Assembly: GCF_000699445.3 (NCBI RefSeq)
Contig: NC_067195.1
Location: 61,851,591 to 61,915,590, forward strand
DNA length: 64,000 bases
Direction: 5' to 3'
Source: Schistosoma haematobium
Taxonomy: Eukaryota; Platyhelminthes; Trematoda; Strigeidida; Schistosomatidae
The notes under the pieces were generated by a model. It was not told where the DNA came from. It was given only the letters and a program-made list of their open reading frames with translations, and searched no databases. The stretch's first letter is position 1. Every line of letters starts with the position of its first letter. The translations under genes and the position numbers were made by a program. Shown here one piece after another: positions 1-11,820 of this stretch.

Positions 1-797
1 GGTTAGGTTCTGAGACATCTGTGATTGTAATTTTCAAGCTAAGATTCTTATTCTCCTGAAATATAAACTGATACTATATTTTACGACATCTCTTTACACT
101 GTAACGGAAATTTTTGATAATTGTAAACACTTTCGACAGCATTTGTTCGATGTTTTACGTAAGCTTGAAGAAAAGTCTCAACATCCTATCCCATTATGTA
201 TATATCTTCATAAGTGTCGAAATATGATAAATTTAAATCGTAAACTGAATAATAATGTTATCTATAAGTCGAACGGTTACTTGATATCGAAATAGAATAA
301 ATAAATCAATCAAAAACAACTGAACAGAGATAATGAATTTATATAAATTTGGACAGGCATCAGAATGTCGGAAATATCATCATCCACTTTGATCATTCTA
401 AATTTAAGAGACTACGTCACTTCCTCTGAGGTTCCAGATATACCTTTTAGGGAGATATCCAGGGTTTCTTACAGTTTATTTTCAGATATTTAAAATATAA
501 GTAAACCTACTGTTATCTAGTGCTTCTTTGAGTTAATGAATATCGTAATATACACTACAAATATCTTCAAACATGAAATCATTGTGATTTGAGTTTATAT
601 GTAATGCCTTACAAATTTACAAGTAATATTTCCCCAAAATTAACTTGGGTATTTTATGTCTCTAAACACAAAATTATTAAAACATAGTTATATTACTTAT
701 TAATATTTAGTAAAATGAATAACATCTTAACATTTGATAACAGAACATAGTTATGTAACCAACTGCATTATCTTCAGTTCAAATATTTCAAAGAGTA
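1..797. other. intronic sequence of gene 1, no feature seen
   Basis: AT-rich DNA upstream of the last exon of gene 1. I looked for the M3-type and M2-type exons seen in genes A and B and found none, so this is most likely part of its last intron. No repeat could be supported. Confidence 0.5.
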
Positions 798-1504
798 TTC
801 TCAACATACACAAAGGGAAAAGCAAGATTCTCCGATACAACACAGCATAAAACAATCCATTCGCACTTGACGGAGAAGATTTGGAAGATGTAAAAGTCTT
901 TACATGTCTGGGCAGCATCATTGATGAACACGGAGGATATGATGCAGATGTGAAGGCACGGATCGGAAAAGCAAGAGCAGCATATCTACAACTTAGAAAC
1001 ATCTGGGACTCAAAACAACTGTCAACCAACACCAAAGTCAGAATTTTTAATACAAATATCAAAACAGTTCTACTGTCTACTGGAGCGGAAACCTGGAGAA
1101 CTACGAAAGCCATCATCAAGAAGATACAGGTATTTATTAACAGTTGTCTACGCAAAATACTTCGGATCCGTTGGCCGGACACTATTAGCAACAGCCTACT
1201 ATGGGAGAGAACAAACCAGACCCCAGAGGAGGAAGAAATCAGGAAGAAGCGCTGGGAGTGGATACGACACACATTGAGGAAAGCACCCAAGTGTGTCACA
1301 ATTCAAGCCCTCACATGGAATCCTGAAAGCCGAAGGAGAAGGGGAAGACCAAAGAACATATAACACCGAGAAATGGAGACAGACATGAGAAAAATGAACA
1401 AGAATTGGATAGAACTGGAAAGGAAGGCCTAGGACAGAGTGGGTTGGAGAATGCTGGTCGGCGACCTATGCTCCATTGGCACCATCAGAATTAAGTAAGT
1501 AAGT
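798..1504 (+). mobile_element. 5'-truncated non-LTR retrotransposon (RTE/SR2-like), copy R1
   Basis: The open frame from 881 to 1363 is the C-terminal end of a retrotransposon reverse transcriptase polyprotein. It is nearly the same as copies R2 (minus strand, 28599-30655) and R3 (41644-42408), sharing [15 protein letters not shown], [12 protein letters not shown] and RWPDTISN blocks. The 3' end is a GTAAGTAAGTAA tail typical of RTE-type elements. The catalytic reverse transcriptase domain is absent, so the copy is dead. It sits in the sense orientation in the last intron of gene 1, only about 100 bases before the acceptor. An 8-base match (ATTCTCAA, near 797 and 1505) could be a target-site duplication, but it overlaps element sequence. 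The clade name is from recall of schistosome elements. Confidence 0.8.
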
Positions 1505-1604
1505 AATTCTCAAAGATATCATTGAAAGTTAATTTCATTTCTATGATATTTCTTATTGCCTTATTTTGTTTTCAAAGAAAAATTCTTTAATATTTTTTTT
1601 ACAG

Positions 1605-2123
1605 TTTATCATTGATGGATTAGGTCGTATGTTAGGAATTCGGCAAATAATTCCATTAATTGATAAATCACAACGTTTAGATCCAAAAATATCTTCTTTA
1701 AACATTTCAATAAATGAAACTAATTCAATACAAATGAATTATCATGATAATTATTCAATGATAAATGATGATGATAATAATCAAATTAATAATTTTTCTA
1801 ATAAAAAACAATTAAATCACAATATTCATTTAATTAATGAAATAGTTTCTAATCATATAAATGAAATGAAACATAATGAATTAAAACAATATTCATGTCA
1901 TATAAAAGAATTTTTACAACATATAAATATAAAACAAATTAAATCTTCACATAAAAATTCATTAGGTACTGAATGGCGTATATTGGCATTAATTATTGAT
2001 CGTTTATTTTTTATTATTTATTTATTTACATTAATTACTATTGCTGGTATTGTTATTTTAAAAACGGATTTGCCTGATACAACATTACAATTAATAAATC
2101 GTAATGTAGTTGATCTACAATAA
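1605..2123 (+). CDS. last exon of an upstream nicotinic-receptor-like Cys-loop subunit (gene 1 of the array, partial)
   Basis: This is the 3'-terminal coding exon of a third paralogue whose other exons lie left of the window. It starts after a T-rich tract ending in ACAG at 1604, in phase 0, as the last exons of both complete genes downstream do. The 172 residues open with IIDGLGRMLGIRQIIPL, matching the start of the M3-M4 cytoplasmic loop in the paralogues ([18 protein letters not shown]). They end with an M4 segment whose EWRILALIIDRLFFIIYLF core matches [19 protein letters not shown] downstream. The loop between is rich in Asn, Ile and His and lacks the [15 protein letters not shown] amphipathic helix of genes A and B, so this member is more diverged. 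Stop TAA is at 2121-2123. Whether the whole protein is functional, alpha or non-alpha, cannot be seen here. Confidence 0.85.
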   Translation, partial: FIIDGLGRMLGIRQIIPLIDKSQRLDPKISSLNISINETNSIQMNYHDNYSMINDDDNNQINNFSNKKQLNHNIHLINEIVSNHINEMKHNELKQYSCHIKEFLQHINIKQIKSSHKNSLGTEWRILALIIDRLFFIIYLFTLITIAGIVILKTDLPDTTLQLINRNVVDLQ

Positions 2124-5100
2124 TGTACACTTATTCTTATTCTTATTATTATTACTGTTTTCGGTTTGATATTTATTCCATTTAATCTGCATTTTATTCA
2201 CGTATATTATGAACAAAATAGTTTTGTTTTTCTTCATATTGTTATTTATTGATATGTTACTTACTGATTTTTATCATTCATAATACATTGTAATCATTTA
2301 CATAAACTAATCAAACATTAGTGACATTTTGTAAAATATTTACTCTTGAATGTATACACTTCCTTACAGTGATTAGATCTAGTAATAGTCTATAATTAAG
2401 TTAGTGCTAAATGTTTTTATTCTTAATATATTTACAAACCTATTATCATTGAATCAAATACATACAAATATTTCTGAAGTTACCTAAGTCAACTGTGATC
2501 ATTGTTAATAAGAATCAATTTGTATTAACATATTCATATATGTAAAATACATACTGTATTATATACATAATAAAATACGCATTAATTTGTAATGCCGTAT
2601 TCTGGAAACATTCACTATCTGAAATATATGTAATTGTTTCAGTGGATAACACTGAAGAATATTCATTCACCTTTTTTGACTGTATTCTGATGAATTTTTA
2701 AATATAAATAAATGGGTTTACAGATCTTAAAGTTGATTCTTTTTAAGATAAATAGTTGTTTAAATTTGACAAAATTAAGGAATCTAATTTTGTTTAAACA
2801 CATAGTTAAGATGATTATCATCGTATTTTGTGAAACATTGATGGATCCTTATGATTTTTTATGATATGAATTTGATCTTTATGATGCTAATACTGACGTA
2901 GTAAACCACTGAACTCTTGAATTAGTACTAAGGTGAAATTTTCATAGGAATTGTTCAGTTTGAAATTGGTTAACATCATGTAGTTTAATTATAACTGGAG
3001 TCTGTAGAAATCAAGGTGCACTGAATAGCTATTTTTGTTTATTTAGCTGCTCAGGAACAAAGTGGAACAGCGACCTACCTTAGGATTGATCACAAAAGCT
3101 CTGAGTAGTACTCTGTGTTGCCCATAGGTGGCTGGTTCGGCAAGATTTTCAGTTTCAATCGATTCAATTAGTGTTTTATGAGTCTGAAAGCTATACTGCC
3201 TTCATGATAATCATAGTTTTGTTGAACTTAAGACAATATAGGGAGGATAGCTTGTTTAGAAATTATTTGTACTGATTTCAACGTATTCTTGGACTTTATT
3301 AGATTAGAGAACGTCAAGTATAATTAGGCATAATTCTTCGCTACTCTAATATACTAACAAAAGGATGAAAATGACAAGTCTAAAACTAAACTTTAATTTC
3401 TTATTTAAGTGATTTACAGATACTACTTCAATTTGAAAATAAGTTTCCTCACAAACTGACATACATCAGGATATTACTGACAATAAGATATGAATGGACC
3501 ACTGCTTCGTCATTTATTAAGATTCCTGTTACAGGATCAAGCCTAAAATCTTTAGCTATCGAAATGGACGTGCTAACTTGGAACCACTAAGTTAAAGTTC
3601 AGTGATCCCCATTTCCGACATGAACTAATTGATAATATAGTATTACAATCACTTCTTGTCATTTGTGATAAATGTCTCATTCTTGATTCGAACGATCACT
3701 GTTCATTTCTCAATTAAAATTCAGAAATCTATCTCACACATGGTCATCAGCAAGTATGACATGATCATTAATTTGTGAATATTAGTTTAATTTTAAAGTT
3801 GTTTTCTTTCCGAACTAACTCAGAAACAAAGTAATTAAGCGTTTTTCATATTCAGAAAAATGCTATAAATCAGTAGAATAATAAAGGGGTTAAGCTTCGA
3901 AAACGTTCATCAGTATTTAAGGTAATCCTGGAAGACTTGTTATAAATATTATTCATGTACATGCTATAATGCCATAAGCTACAATAATCAAACACTCATA
4001 ACTGATGGTTTAGTTTTATTGTTGTAACAGGCTAAAATTCAAGGTTATGACTGCTCACAAAATTTAACCTTTTATGAAGTTTTCATTTGGATAAGTAGTC
4101 ATAAAATAATTTTTTGGAGTTAAATGTTTGATATTTCGGGTCAACTTACAGTTGTGAACAAGCTCTCTCATATCCGAATTCTAGTAAGCCAAAATTCTGA
4201 CACCAACTAACAGAGGCGAATTTTACGTCATTATCGAGGGTTAGAATATGAAAATTACCCCTGATTATGGTACACCAATGAAAAATTGTTCACAGTCGCA
4301 CTCGTTGTACTGACAGCGCATCACTTAACAGTGATGATCGCATAAGTAACTGTCAGGTTCAGTAATACATGATATATATTTCTATCTTAGTTAAAGCAAT
4401 CTATAACTATGTATGTCCTGCTACATTGACATAGGACCTAGGCTCATGTGAGTCTTTGAAAAATGTTTATGTACCTCTGTTTTATGTCTCAGTGTAATCA
4501 GATGATCAATAAACACGTTAAAATGGATTGTCTAATGATCACAAATTTAATACGACTGGAAAAACAGGAGTTTCATCCTCAACCTAGAATATTCAGATTT
4601 TACCTACTAAATGATTTCAACACATCGTTTTAGCTAAACGCTTCACGCAAAATCCATATTGTTAATTTATATGGTGACCTGAGTGGTGGTCACTACTTAT
4701 GAAATTTGTTCAGTTGGGAATTGTGGCTAGATTTCGTGGTCGAATCAGCACTTCAGTCATTTCAATACTGTTACCAATTCATGTCCCACTGTACTGCTCT
4801 AATAATAGACCTAATCCTTGAATTGTAGATTTGTCATGATGTAGCTGCCTAATCTATAAGATCTTACGTGGAAGTCACATCATTGTCTACACTGGCTCAC
4901 TGTATCGTAACAACTACCAATATTATGGTGAACACATTCAAGCTGAAGATAGAACAACATATTTAATATGAATAAAAGTGATAAGTTACACAAGAATGAC
5001 CACGCCCGTAAGGCTGAGCCATGTCATCCAATTGGATTGAATTAATTCCCGCGTCCTCCATAGTTAACCTTCTCTTCGTGTCCATTGCTGAATATAAGTC

Positions 5101-7379
5101 GTTTTAGTAATTACATGCTTGGCTTCAAAAGTCGTATGGCTAGGAACCAATGCCACTATACCATCACAAAATTGACAGTGGCAATAATCAGCTGAAATAT
5201 ACGCTGTGTTCCCAATATAGTTGCCCATAGGGTCTTATAAATTACATCACACTTTAAACAGTTTCAGTTGCTTTACAAATTGTAAACAGGACTTGTCAGT
5301 TTAATTTTCGAGTGACAGTATTATCTGGTTATTTAGAAATCCTTTTGAGTCAAAACTAAAAGGCCCATTAGGTTTGTGATAAAAATAACTGATCGATGTA
5401 GGAAAAATCTAATAAACTGAAAGAACCTTACACTTTATTCACTTTCTGTTGTCTTTCTAGTAAATGAAACTAGTGAGTTTGAAGGTGAACGTGAGTAAAA
5501 ATATTCTTTTGACGATTTTAAAAATTAGTTGTTGACAAAGCTAAAACAACTAAGAATCATATTCATTTCAAGAACTGATTTCTAATAATCATAACAAACA
5601 ACCAAATTTAGATTCAGATTCTTTTATTATATCTCTGGATTTTTTTGAAGAGACAGAATTTTATCTTGCAACCAGTTACAAACAAAAGTCTCATGTAATC
5701 GTGTTTCCAATTATTCTACATATTTGAAGTTAATAGTACAGGAAAAGATTATCCAGTGCGATGCCTATTTTACTGTAGCCTGTACGACAATCAAAGAACA
5801 CTGAGTCACAGAAAACTAATGATATGAAGTGAAACAAGAAATCCAGAGATTTCCAAAATTTTACAGATTTACAACTCTAATTCTCTGAAGGTCATTTATA
5901 ATTTCACATGATAGATTAGATAACAAGAAGAGGAGAAGTTTCAATAGTTATTTCGTGATATTCGTTTCTGCTTCTGATTAATCATTCATTTTCTGGCAAG
6001 TAGCTCAGAATTAGTCTACTCTGATTACATAGTTCTATAAATAAAAGCTCCAATCCCCTCATATATTCAATAATCAATAGCTTAGTTACGAGCTATTATA
6101 AACCAGATTATTTATTTAGTCGCGTATTGTTGTTAGAGTGTAAGCTATAGTTAAGCAATTATGTCATGTGAAATGTGTTCTGTTGGAGTTTCGGACTTAG
6201 TTCGATAAACATTTTGCTGGTTTGGTCACCTCAGTCATTACAACAATTCAATCAATCATTTGTAAGTCATAGCAACAGTAATTTTCATATTTTGTGTGTT
6301 ATCCACCTTTTACTGATAAACATAATGGTTAATATTTTGTGTAAGTTTGACAAATTGTGGGATCTTTGTATATCGTGTCTGAAATAATCATAAACAATCA
6401 TAAAAATTTCATGCATGGGTTTGGATGAAATATTTCTGCAATATGAATATCTTACTTTCTACATTTACCAACTGTTAACAGATCTAAATGCATTATTATA
6501 TATCATAGAAACATAACAAATCCAGCGGATTCATCATTATTCAGAAAGTTCTTACCATAGTTCAACATCAGTAAGAAAAATCATTCAAATTGACAAGCTT
6601 AGAAAATTCTTAATAAATAATGCATCAACAGTACAGGATCATAACTATCTTACTCTGAAAATGTAAGCTGTAATTGCATTAGATTTCGAGATATCGTTAA
6701 CTAAGATTTTCTGTCTCCAAGATTTCGTGACAAATTAAAACTAATCTATTAAAGAACATGCATTTTATGAGTATTTCAAGCCTTTAGATTTGATCCGATA
6801 CCTTATTATACTATTATTATTGTAGTTTTATGATGTATATTAACCAATCTTTTCCACTACTGAGGAGTATTAAGATACAATTCAGTCTCACACCATTATT
6901 TTACATACTTCCATTTAATTTTATTCAGCATAGTAAAGCAATAAAGGAATAATTGATTTTTTCTTTTTATTCCTAGAAAATTTCCCTTGTACTAATTTGT
7001 AAAAGGAGATGAAAAGAAAACAAAAATAATAAGCAGAATAAAGCTAATGAAAACTAGGTCAATTCTTATATAAATCTGATCGAAATTTCCCATTTTTCTT
7101 CTTTTTTTCCTCTCCATTTCTTTGAATTTATAATTTTATTCTGTTTTAATCAACCTTCTATAAGTTATGTTATTTGCTTCAACTTTTCAGATAGCTTATA
7201 ACTTAGAAAGTGAGCAAGATCGATGAGTTTTCACTTGTGTGGTTATATGTATGTAAATGTACGTTCATACATATTTAAAAATATTTCCAGTTGGGTTAAG
7301 ACAAACTGAATCCAAGTATTTTCATTGAAGCTTTCTATTATGAAAAATTTCAAGCCAATGAATGAGGAAAATAAATTGG
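2124..7379. other. 3' UTR and intergenic DNA, no gene seen
   Basis: Apart from the candidate polyadenylation signal, about 5 kb of AT-rich DNA with no open frame showing recognisable similarity. The segments near 3050-3150 and 4990-5230 are somewhat richer in G+C and may be decayed repeats, but I could not place them in a family. Confidence 0.45.
2569..2574 (+). promoter_or_regulatory. candidate polyadenylation signal of the upstream subunit gene
   Basis: A canonical AATAAA lies about 445 bases after the stop codon at 2123. Such hexamers occur by chance in AT-rich DNA, so this is only a candidate. Confidence 0.3.
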
Positions 7380-7560
7380 AATTTAGTATGTATTTCATTA
7401 AAACCATGAAGCAAGCTTTCTTGAAACACTAGACGGGCGTTTTGTCCTAGCATTTGACTCATCAATAGTCCGCATCCACGTCTTTGTACGCAAGATTCGA
7501 ACACAGGACTTCGACTTCACGTGTAAATGTTCAACCTCTAGACCACTTAGTCGGCAACCA
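7380..7560 (-). repeat. tRNA-headed SINE-like repeat with decayed hammerhead core (S1)
   Basis: Read on the minus strand, it starts with a tRNA-like head holding an A-box-like TGGTCTAGAGG (about 7534-7544) and a B-box-like GTTCGAATC (about 7493-7501). The body carries TTGATGAGTC, AGGACAAAAC and GTCTAGTG, a mutated form of the CTGAGGAGTC / AGGACGAAAC / GTCCAGTG block seen in the copies at 34366 and 39562. The hammerhead core has changes in both conserved boxes and is unlikely to cleave. Confidence 0.65.
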
Positions 7561-7924
7561 AAAGTGTTAATATCTCACTTCAATCAATCCAAGACATTGC
7601 ACAAACATCTTCTGCGTAACTACCTCACATGCGACACGGATTAGCTCCGCTGGTCACAGCTTTTCACTAGAACTCCGACAATTACTTTTCGAAGCTAATC
7701 ATCAATGAGCGTATCATAGTATGTATACTGATAAATTAAACGGTGTTCATTGATATGTATGAGTTTTGAATTATTATAAAAAAATTATTGTTATTATTAT
7801 TATAAAATAATAGATATCTTTCACATATTTATTAACTCACTCACTAGGCATGGATCCGAGAGCTTAGCTACGAGTCATGTTGTAAGTGTGGGGTCATAAT
7901 CCTACTATTCAGCTTTCTCAGACA

Positions 7925-8003
7925 ACAATAGGTGTGACGGGGTTCAAACCTGTGACTTGTTGAATGAAGTTAAAAGCCTTCACCACCAAACCACTTTTCC
8001 ACG
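7925..8003 (-). repeat. tRNA-like pol III promoter fragment, probably a SINE head
   Basis: On the minus strand a TGGTTTGGTGG A-box-like motif (7983-7993) is followed by a GGTTTGAACC B-box-like motif (7941-7950), spaced as in a tRNA. I see no acceptor-stem pairing or anticodon arm that would support a true tRNA gene, so a SINE head or tRNA relic is more likely. Confidence 0.4.
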
Positions 8004-8504
8004 TTCAAAATAATAAGTAACCCAAATCTCTATTTATCCTCATCATTAATCATATAACTTTCAATAAGCAATTAAAAGATATTAATTTCTTGTTTGTTTT
8101 TTAAACCAAAACACAAGGAATTTTGAAAAGGTAATAGAAAAAAACGAAATATTGAGTTTATAATTCTCATCCTTAGTAAAACGATGATACGTGAAAATTA
8201 AACAAGCAAAGAATATGCTCTTTCTACTTTCACCAATTAATTTGATTTTCGGTTTGTACATACGATAACTTACATACAATCTTCTTTTTCTTTTTTCCAC
8301 CTATACTAAATGAATATTTCTGTATTTTCAGAAGCCATTGTGAACACAAATCGGTCTTGTATTTTTTAATGTTTTTAACTTTGCTTGTTGTTAGTTATTT
8401 CAGTCTATAAGAAATGATTAAAAGTCCAATAAACTTTGTTTATTTGCTACATTGAAATATCACTGTAAAGAACTAGTAATTTACTGTATGTCACTTCCAC
8501 TGAC

Positions 8505-8672
8505 AAATATAAGTAGTATGTAGCTACAATCGAAATTGGAATGCCGGGAACCAGGAGACTAAATTGAATATAACAGAAACAAAATCGGAGAGTAATCAAA
8601 ATAACGACAGAATTAAAGGAAGTAGATAATGAACAATGCAAAGAAGATGCGCAAATGATATATTTACTGTTT
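8505..8672. repeat. degenerate dispersed repeat, unit 1
   Basis: This segment shares blocks with 9353-9478: ATAAGTAGTATGTAGC at the start, then GAATTGGA-like, GTAATCAAA-TAAC and GCA-ATGGATA/ATGATATA-like blocks in the same order and orientation. Family unknown; neither copy encodes a recognisable protein. Confidence 0.5.
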
Positions 8673-9352
8673 GATTTCCATATTTTGCTAAGCAACCGTG
8701 TGATCAATACATAAAACAACAAATTAATTGTCCCCGTATGAGTTTTCATTCACTACAACACCAGTTTTGTTTTAAAAGTATGTATTAATTATACACTAGC
8801 TATTTTTTACACAACCATGGATTCCTGCTGTAGAGTCAGTAAATTACTTGTCATATATCACAATAGTTGAAGACTGCTAACTTATTCTTTCAATCATATT
8901 TTGGAATTTAAAGTATCTTTTTGGAATGCTTTATCATTTTCTTGAACTTCCATTATTTTTTATTGTCGAAACTTTCTTCATCAATCCACTTTATCTTGAT
9001 CATCCCAAAACTATTTAATAACATAAGTTAATTAAGTTGAATCGAATAATTATGAATGGTGTAATTTCCTTACAATATGGAGACTCTAAAACGTTTAGAA
9101 AACGTTGACAAACGCACTAGTGAATAGATGTTTTTTCTAATGTGTGCTGATAACTGAACATTTTGTAAATGTGCATCAAAATTAACACGGAAATAAATAA
9201 ATGTTAAAATACGTAATGGCTCTCATTATTTTCTGTTCAGCAACAGATGTGATCAGATGAATGTAAGACAGATAAATAAAGATGTCGATTGAATGCATTG
9301 AGCTGCTATCTAAAAAAGGTAGGGCGTGGTGCGCGCTAATCATACGAACAGA

Positions 9353-9478
9353 TATAAGTAGTATGTAGCAGGAATTGGAAGAAGGAACGCAAATAGTAAT
9401 CAAACTAACAACGGGATAGAAAGAATGATGGGCACGCAATGGATAAGTGAGGAAAGATAAACAAATTATGTATCTAAT
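9353..9478. repeat. degenerate dispersed repeat, unit 2
   Basis: Direct-orientation relative of 8505-8672, about 700 bases away, starting with the same ATAAGTAGTATGTAGC block. The antisense open frame over it resembles the one over unit 1 only because the DNA repeats. Confidence 0.5.
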
Positions 9479-11729
9479 GTATGAGTTCATATTTTAGAAA
9501 GGCGCTATGTGACTATTCGTTGTGCAAAGATTGTACACGAAGAGTTGAACTGTTCCATTTCCACTGAAAGTACAGTAAACAAGACTTGACTAAATTTGGG
9601 TGTCAATGCAAAATTCTCCATCTACTTATATTTTATCTTGAGTAAGCTATATTACAGAGATAGATTTGATATTTTTAACAAATTCATTGAATCCCTTCCA
9701 AGTTATACCCGGAGTTTCACAGAGTTATATTAGAAATTCTTTGTATTTAAATAAATCATCTGTTAATCCTAGTGAATAACTTGATTCAATGTAAAGTTTG
9801 AGTATGAGAAAACTTACCGTTTTTAACCAGGATTTAACCGGACCATGAAGCTTGATTCTATGATGAATTAATTGAACATGGTAAAGTGATCTTGGTAGTG
9901 AGCGTGACTGCAATGTGAGGGACAAAGGATAACAACGCTAAATTTAGAAAATGTAAATGTTAATATCGTATATAAGGCAAAAGAAATCAGATAAACGTAA
10001 TCTCAACCAATAAACAGTATTGTGACATGAAATCTGTTTAAGAATACTATAGAATTGTTTTTATCGGACATACTAGAAACTTAATGATGTTTTTAAATTC
10101 TTAAGACCTACAGAACTATATTAAGTTCAACGTTGTTTAAATTTTCTTTAAATCCAGTTATTACATCTTTCAATATATTACTCGGTTTGGAATGAACTTT
10201 GTGTGATTTTGTAATGGAATTCTGTTTTGCTTCACTACAAAGTATTGTGCATATATAACGAATTCCTACTTAAGTTTCGTCATTAAACAACAAACAGACT
10301 ACATTGAAATACAAAGTAAACATTTGTTCAACTTTTAATGTCAGTAAGTAAGAGTTATTCTACTTTTATCGTCCTATATATTTTTTCTGTAAATATTAAA
10401 AACACAGCTCTGTTATATCCATTATCATTTGTTTGTTACTTTGTGTAGAATACAATTGGTCTGTATATCAAATACTATCAACCAAACAATAATAAAATTT
10501 GAACTGATCCCTTTACCTTCTTCTACAACTGAAAAATTACGTACTTTGTGACATTTACTGTTTGCAGTATCTTCTAAATGTATGAATGTGATATATGATC
10601 AAGTTGGTGTGTTGCTATACCACTAAAATGTTAGAAGTTATGTGTGAAAAATAGTTCAAAAAATTGTCAAATACTTTTATAATTTTAGCAAAAAATTGTT
10701 CCGTTGAATACCTAGAATTATTGAGTTTTATTATTTTAGGGAATGAAATCATAAAGTCACACAATAAAACGTTAATTTTGATATATAGGTTTTTTACATT
10801 AATTCTTCTGTAGTTAAAATTATGATGTGAACCACTTTCTAAGTCAACCTGGAGTCCATTGGGAGAATTTTTTAAATCTCACTGCAATTCTGATATATAG
10901 AGTTAAGTGCCCTTGAAGTTACGATATTAAGTTACTTAGTATTCATACTGTGTTCGTTATAACTGACAAAAGTAGTCGCTACAAAACATTGGTCAGACCT
11001 AATTTGTACTGTTAACTCGCAAACACAACGCTTATGATTGATAATCCAATATCCTAACCTATAGGTTAATGAATAACATTTTAATTTTTGATGAATGAAG
11101 TAAACCTATTTTGCTACGTTTACTGCAATATAACTCATTCTTGAAGAAACATTGAAGTTCTGAAATTTTTACCTGTTCATCAATTTACTGTTAATTTATT
11201 TTTACGCTAAATTTTTGTGAACAACCTAAATAAGTTTACTCATTAAACTTAATTACTTATACTCAAATACATTTGAGTAAAATGTTAAGATCACGAGTGA
11301 ACTGATAAGTTTGTTAAATGGAAGATCATGTAAAGTAGGTTTGTTTTTGTGATCAAATAGTTACTTGCACCTATTCATTGCGCAACTACATTTCATGCTC
11401 ACATAATGATCTCAGAGGCTGAAAGGAACTTGTCTATTTTACATACTGATAAACAAGCTTCATAATATATGGGCCAACTGAATCTGTAACCTTTATTTAA
11501 AAGTAATTATGATGGGTAGTTAGACATACTTAGTTAACCAATCACAAATTAGGCTGTTTGGTCGATTCGACTTGTATTTAATAAAGATAACATATTAAAC
11601 AGAAGGAATAAGCAGATTGGTTGAAACAGATTTGATAATGAAGATGAAAGTAAGCTAGTTGAATTTCTACATTCGGATAAGTTGGGTAAAATGGAGATTT
11701 AGTAAAGCAGAACTTCACCTTTTGGAGAA
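9479..11729. other. upstream region of gene A, promoter not identified
   Basis: About 2.2 kb of AT-rich DNA before the first coding exon of gene A. No convincing TATA box, initiator or trans-splice acceptor could be singled out, and no other gene is seen. Any 5' UTR exons of gene A would lie here. Confidence 0.4.
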
Positions 11730-11820
11730 ATGGATTTAAAATATTGTTTTATATTACTGTTTGGTATCATAAATGAGGTACTACAAGTCTCAGGAATTGC
11801 ACCTAAAGGTCATCCTAGAG
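11730..11820 (+). CDS. gene A exon 1: signal peptide
   Basis: Thirty codons plus one base (phase 1), ending at the donor GTAAGT at 11821. The hydrophobic core ([10 protein letters not shown]) fits a signal peptide, and the mature N-terminus APKGHPR matches APKGHPK in gene B exon 1. The start is the only ATG in frame before the hydrophobic core. Most diverged coding exon of the pair, as expected for a signal peptide. Confidence 0.85.

Noticed and set aside
751..1299. 182-codon frame on the minus strand
   Set aside because: It is the antisense shadow of retrotransposon copy R1. The same antisense pattern appears over R2 and R3.
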